In this document: piece by piece, positions 21,734-25,228 of the stretch
How the letters are laid out: each line of letters opens with the position of its first letter
How positions within the stretch are numbered: the first letter of the stretch is position 1
Assembly (NCBI GenBank): GCA_027001895.1
Contig: JALTLP010000058.1
Coordinates: 1 to 25,228, forward strand
Direction of reading: 5' to 3'
Length of the DNA stretch: 25,228 nucleotides
DNA from: Chromatiales bacterium
Lineage (GTDB): Bacteria > Pseudomonadota > Gammaproteobacteria > UBA6429 > Thiohalophilaceae
Notes under the pieces: generated by a model
Seen by the model: the letters and a program-made list of their open reading frames with translations, nothing else
Databases searched by the model: none
What the model was told of the DNA's origin: nothing
Translations under genes and position numbers: made by a program

Positions 21734-23047
21734 TTAAATTTTATAAGGGTCTCTTAGTACAATGGTTTCTGCCCGATCCGGGCCGGTTGAAATAATATCA
21801 ATCGGCACACCAATCACTTCTTCAATTTTCTTGATATAAGCTTTTGCATTGTCAGGCAGTTCATCAAATGTTTTAGCACCGACTGTGCTTTCTGACCAGC
21901 CCGGCATTTCGATGTACTTTGGTTTACATTCTTCGTAAGCATCGGCACCAATCGGTGGTGCATCAACATCTGCACCATTGTGGTCATAGCCGGTGGCAAT
22001 GCGTAAGGTTTCGATACCATCAAGCACATCCATCTTGGTCAGGCAAATACCGGTTAATGAATTTATTTGAGCAGAGCGTCGTAAACAAACTGCATCGAGC
22101 CAGCCACAACGACGTGCTCGACCGGTGGTTGCTCCAAATTCGTGGCCTTGTTTAGCAAGGTAAGCACCAATCGGATCATTTAAATCTTCGCCGTCATAAA
22201 GTTCAGTTGGGAAAGGCCCGGCACCCACACGAGTTGTATAAGCTTTTGTAATACCTAACACATAATCAATATCACAGGGGCCCACACCCGTACCGGTTGC
22301 AGCTCCACCAGCAGTGGGGTTGGATGAGGTCACATACGGATAAGTACCGTGATCGATATCCAGCAAGGTGCCCTGAGCACCTTCAAACATAATGTCTTTA
22401 CCCGCAGCCCGCATTTTGTGCAACTCGCCAGTCACATCGGTTACCATTGGGCGAATGCGTTCGGCCACTTCAAGACCAAAGTCCAGTACTTCCTGGAAAT
22501 CCACTGTATCAACTTTAAAGTAATTTTTCAGTGCAAAATTATGGTAATCCAGTACTTCACCAAGGCGTGCAGCAAAGCGTTCACGGTGCAGCATGTCGCC
22601 CACTTTTAAACCACGACGTGAAATTTTATCTTCGTAGGCCGGGCCAATACCGCGACCGGTTGTGCCGATGGCTTTTTTACCACGTGCAATTTCACGCGCC
22701 TGATCCAGTGCGATATGATAAGGCAGGATGAGTGTACAGGCTTCGGAAATTAATAAACGACCATCTGTGTTTACGCCACTTTGTTCGAGCATATCCAGCT
22801 CTTTAATTAATGCATCGGGAGCCAGTACAACACCATTACCTATCATGCATTTAACATTGTCGCGTAAAATGCCGGAAGGAATTAAATGCAATACGGTTTT
22901 TTTACCGTCAATAACCAGTGTGTGTCCGGCATTATGCCCACCCTGAAAACGAACAACAGCATCTGCAGTTTCAGTTAACAAGTCAACGACTTTACCTTTA
23001 CCTTCATCGCCCCACTGTGTGCCTACTACTACAACATTCTTACCCAT
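21734..23047 (-). CDS. purA: Adenylosuccinate synthetase
   Basis: A 437-residue enzyme that converts IMP and aspartate to adenylosuccinate using GTP, the first committed step to AMP. The P-loop-like GDEGKGK is at 13-19 with Asp14 as the catalytic acid; GGHNAGHT holds His42. Other family motifs are IGTTGRGIGPAYEDK, FEGAQGTLLDIDHGTYPYVT (split by family, about 220-240), GVGP and TGRARRCGWLDAV. It follows hisZ by 42 bp, the usual hflC-DUF2065-hisZ-purA operon order. Confidence 0.98.
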   Translation of the reverse strand: MGKNVVVVGTQWGDEGKGKVVDLLTETADAVVRFQGGHNAGHTLVIDGKKTVLHLIPSGILRDNVKCMIGNGVVLAPDALIKELDMLEQSGVNTDGRLLISEACTLILPYHIALDQAREIARGKKAIGTTGRGIGPAYEDKISRRGLKVGDMLHRERFAARLGEVLDYHNFALKNYFKVDTVDFQEVLDFGLEVAERIRPMVTDVTGELHKMRAAGKDIMFEGAQGTLLDIDHGTYPYVTSSNPTAGGAATGTGVGPCDIDYVLGITKAYTTRVGAGPFPTELYDGEDLNDPIGAYLAKQGHEFGATTGRARRCGWLDAVCLRRSAQINSLTGICLTKMDVLDGIETLRIATGYDHNGADVDAPPIGADAYEECKPKYIEMPGWSESTVGAKTFDELPDNAKAYIKKIEEVIGVPIDIISTGPDRAETIVLRDPYKI

Positions 23048-23089
23048 GACTTAATCCAACCTGTATTTTATTAATTACAAAAATTCAAA

Positions 23090-24265
23090 TTATTTAACAA
23101 CCCAGTTACTGCCATCTTTAACAATAATGCGATCACATTGCATTGCCTGTGCATCACCTTGTTGTTCTGGTAACTCGACAACTACACGTTCACCTTGCTC
23201 GCGTAGTTGTTTTATTAACTTCTGCAAGGCTATATCATCTGATGCAGGCGCAAAGATACCCGGCGGTGACTCGCCGTTTAAACCAGTAAGCGATACCAGT
23301 GTTTTTAAATCTGCACTGAAGCCGGTTGCCGGGCGTGCAATTCCGAAGTCCTTCCCAATATCATCATAACGCCCACCCTGGGCAATGGCCTGTCCTTGCC
23401 CTGGTGCATAAGCGGCAAAAATAACACCGGTATGGTAATTATAACCACGGAGTTCTGACAGGTCGTAATGTAATTGAATACCATCCACCTGACTTTTAAA
23501 CTGTTCGGCAATATCTTTTAAATTTTGTATGGCATTAACAACGTCTTTATTGGCTTTTGCAAATATTTTTACAGCCTTGTCAAAAACTTCCTTACCACCA
23601 TTAAGGTCTGGCAAACTGGTCAGCATGGCTGACATGTTTTTATCAATTTTCCATTGTGCCATTAAGTCGGTCAGTTCTGGTTTTGCCTTGCGTTGCAGTA
23701 CATCAAATAACTGATTTTCCTGGTCAGTTGTTAAACCCGCCTGTTGAACCAGACTACGAAAAATACCGGCATGACCAAGGTCGATATAAAAAGTATCAAT
23801 ACCGGTTAACCTTAATGTTGCAACCATTAATGCCAGTATTTCAGCATCACTATGTATACCGTTATGTCCATAAAGCTCGGCACCAATTTGTAAGGGACTT
23901 CTTGATGCTGAAAAACCCTGTGGCCGGGTATGCAACACCGTGCCTAAATAACAAAGCCTTGTCGGTGTATTCTGTTTTAAGTGATGTGCTTCAATACGTG
24001 CCACCTGCGGTGTCATGTCAGCACGAATGCCCATCATACGGCCGGTTAACTGGTCGGTGATTTTAAAGGTTTGCAAATCCAGATCATGGCCGGTTCCACT
24101 TAGCAGCGATTCGAGGTATTCAACAAACGGCGGCATAACCAGGTCGTATCCCCAGGTGATATACATGTCGATTAAACGACGGCGCAAGCCTTCAAGCTGT
24201 ATAGCCTGGGCTGGAAGAACTTCTTCGATACCTTCTGGCAAGACCCAACGATTCGTGACTGTCAT
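23090..24265 (-). CDS. hisZ: ATP phosphoribosyltransferase regulatory subunit HisZ
   Basis: A 391-residue catalytically inactive paralog of histidyl-tRNA synthetase. With short-form HisG it makes the first enzyme of histidine synthesis and mediates histidine feedback. The class II synthetase fold is visible: WVLPEGIEEVLPAQAIQLEG at the start, motif 2-like GIRADMTPQVARIEA, and RGYNYHTGVIFAAYAPG, GGRYDDIGKDFG near the C-terminal third. The C-terminal tRNA anticodon-binding domain of HisRS is absent. The gene sits in the conserved hflC-DUF2065-hisZ-purA cluster, apart from other his genes. Confidence 0.95.
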   Translation of the reverse strand: MTVTNRWVLPEGIEEVLPAQAIQLEGLRRRLIDMYITWGYDLVMPPFVEYLESLLSGTGHDLDLQTFKITDQLTGRMMGIRADMTPQVARIEAHHLKQNTPTRLCYLGTVLHTRPQGFSASRSPLQIGAELYGHNGIHSDAEILALMVATLRLTGIDTFYIDLGHAGIFRSLVQQAGLTTDQENQLFDVLQRKAKPELTDLMAQWKIDKNMSAMLTSLPDLNGGKEVFDKAVKIFAKANKDVVNAIQNLKDIAEQFKSQVDGIQLHYDLSELRGYNYHTGVIFAAYAPGQGQAIAQGGRYDDIGKDFGIARPATGFSADLKTLVSLTGLNGESPPGIFAPASDDIALQKLIKQLREQGERVVVELPEQQGDAQAMQCDRIIVKDGSNWVVK

Positions 24266-24286
24266 AATAGTTGCTTTTAGTTATTT

Positions 24287-24475
24287 TCAGTGTTTAAAAA
24301 TATAAAGTAAAACCGTACCCAGTATCATGCTCAACAAACCCCATGTTCGAACATGCCTGTTATCCATTTGCAGGAACATTGACAAGGCTTTCTTGTATCC
24401 GTCCGGATTAATCGTTGGCAACAAGCCTTCTATTACCAGCACAAGCGAAATTGCCACAAGAAAATCTTGCCACAT
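24287..24475 (-). CDS. DUF2065 (YjeT-like) small inner-membrane protein
   Basis: A 62-residue protein with two membrane helices (about 4-20, DFLVAISLVLVIEGLLP, and 44-60, TWGLLSMILGTVLLYIF) joined by a polar stretch NPDGYKKALSMFLQMDNRHV. The pattern and the location between hflC and hisZ match YjeT/DUF2065 of E. coli and relatives. Function unknown. TAGGT lies upstream of the ATG. Confidence 0.9.
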   Translation of the reverse strand: MWQDFLVAISLVLVIEGLLPTINPDGYKKALSMFLQMDNRHVRTWGLLSMILGTVLLYIFKH

Positions 24476-24506
24476 AATATTACCTAACGAAAACTAAATT
24501 TATTTT

Positions 24507-24553
24507 ATACGGGTACTGAATCTGTATTTTATCGTAATGTTCAGCACCCGTAT
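24507..24553 (-). repeat. Imperfect 13-bp hairpin between hflC and the DUF2065 gene
   Basis: ATACGGGT (24507-24514) and ACCCGTAT (24546-24553) pair perfectly; after one mismatch, CTGAA (24516-24520) pairs with TTCAG (24540-24544), with a 19-base loop. It lies 33 bp beyond the hflC stop, without a strong U-tract, so it may stabilise or limit the hflKC message. Confidence 0.5.
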
Positions 24554-24586
24554 CCAGGAATTTTACTGTTTATCTGTGAATATTGC

Positions 24587-25228
24587 TTATTTTGCCTGCT
24601 TAAAGTACTTGAAAAACTCGGAATCTGGCTGAATAACCAGCAAATCATTACCATTGTTAAATGTATTGCGGTAAGCATCCAGGCTACGATAAAACGCATA
24701 AAAATCTTTGTCCTGATTATAGGCTTTAGCGTAAATAGCAGCTGCTTTTGCATCGCCATCACCACGAACTTTTTGCGCTTTTCGATAAGCTTCGGCCAGT
24801 AAAATAGTGCGCTGGCGGTCAGCATCGGCTCGGATTCTTTCCGCAGCTTCTGCACCCTTAGAGCGAAACTCTTTGGCAACCCGGGTACGCTCTGCAACCA
24901 TTCTTCGGTAAATCGATTCACTGATAGACTGCTCGTAGTCAATGCGCTTAACACGTACATCAACAATCTCTATACCAAAGTTTTTGACGCCCACATTGCC
25001 CTTCTCTTTGGTTCGGTTCATTAACGCTGCACGTTCACCCGAGATGACCTCTTTAACGGTGCGACTACTCATTTCTGAGCGCAGGCCATCGTTTACAATA
25101 GTATAAATACGTGTGCGAGCAGTTAAGATACTGCCATTCATGGCTTTATAGAATGATTCAACATCGTTGATACGCCATTTAACAAAAAAGTCGACTAATA
25201 CGTTCTTCTTTTCTTTGGTTAAATATTT
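24587..25228 (-). CDS. hflC: HflC, membrane protease modulator (SPFH protein), C-terminal part
   Basis: The gene is cut by the right edge; 213 residues are visible, starting KYLTKEKKNVLVDFFVKWRI in frame, and the N-terminal membrane anchor is missing. The SPFH/band 7 domain (VRVKRIDYEQSISESIYRRM) is followed by the long helical segment AEAAERIRADADRQRTILLA and an acidic C-terminus DLLVIQPDSEFFKYFKQ. HflC forms a periplasmic cage with HflK that surrounds and restrains the FtsH protease. HflK should lie just beyond the window on the same strand. Confidence 0.95.
   Translation of the reverse strand, partial: KYLTKEKKNVLVDFFVKWRINDVESFYKAMNGSILTARTRIYTIVNDGLRSEMSSRTVKEVISGERAALMNRTKEKGNVGVKNFGIEIVDVRVKRIDYEQSISESIYRRMVAERTRVAKEFRSKGAEAAERIRADADRQRTILLAEAYRKAQKVRGDGDAKAAAIYAKAYNQDKDFYAFYRSLDAYRNTFNNGNDLLVIQPDSEFFKYFKQAK

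Overview
The window (25.2 kb) looks like a chromosome segment from a gammaproteobacterium. The evidence is the core gene order hflC - DUF2065 - hisZ - purA - rnr - rlmB - rpsF - rpsR - DUF2232 - rplI - dnaB - alr - radA, and ffh next to a YpjD/CcsA-type membrane protein and a CorB/CorC-type CBS protein. I cannot name the species. Housekeeping genes are moderately GC-balanced, whereas the left ~3 kb is clearly more AT-rich and holds accessory genes.

Left region (1-2925): an accessory island next to ffh. It starts (minus strand) with the first 19 codons of a type I restriction-modification methylase (hsdM), preceded 8 bp upstream by a Phd/YefM-type antitoxin-like gene with its own palindromic operator. 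Upstream lie a frameshifted, truncated tyrosine integrase and, on the plus strand, the tail of an outer-membrane-like protein, together a patchwork of mobile-element debris. Then comes an attC-like long hairpin and five small minus-strand genes: a GNAT-like protein, two tiny overlapping ORFs, a PH-domain-like membrane protein and a two-helix membrane protein.

Middle region (3041-8980): ffh (SRP GTPase) and a metallo-beta-lactamase-fold hydrolase on the minus strand, then divergent plus-strand genes: ypjD-like, CNNM/CBS transporter-like, a two-FHA-domain protein and a PilZ (c-di-GMP) protein. A strong hairpin terminator separates these from the convergent block that follows.

8996-11168 (minus): an ECF sigma factor overlapping its zinc-binding anti-sigma factor, followed by a gene for a four-helix membrane protein and a cytochrome P460-like lipoprotein. 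The intergenic leader between the two pairs carries mutually exclusive hairpins.

11197-15074 (minus): radA, alr and dnaB, tightly packed. 15215-17527: the ribosomal protein operon rpsF-rpsR-DUF2232-rplI, with a strong terminator, a recognisable promoter and a leader hairpin resembling the S6:S18 autoregulatory motif. 17748-21115: rlmB and rnr overlap by one base. RNase R carries an extraordinary lysine-rich tail of 14 consecutive xxKKK pentads. 21223-21307: tRNA-Leu(CAG) on the plus strand, with a good promoter. 21308-21733: a gene-free stretch rich in inverted repeats. 21734-25228 (minus): purA, hisZ, a DUF2065 protein and the C-terminal two thirds of hflC, cut by the window edge.

The most novel-looking material is the antitoxin/hsdM coupling, the unidentified five-gene AT-rich cluster, the structured leader in the ECF/P460 locus and the RNase R tail.
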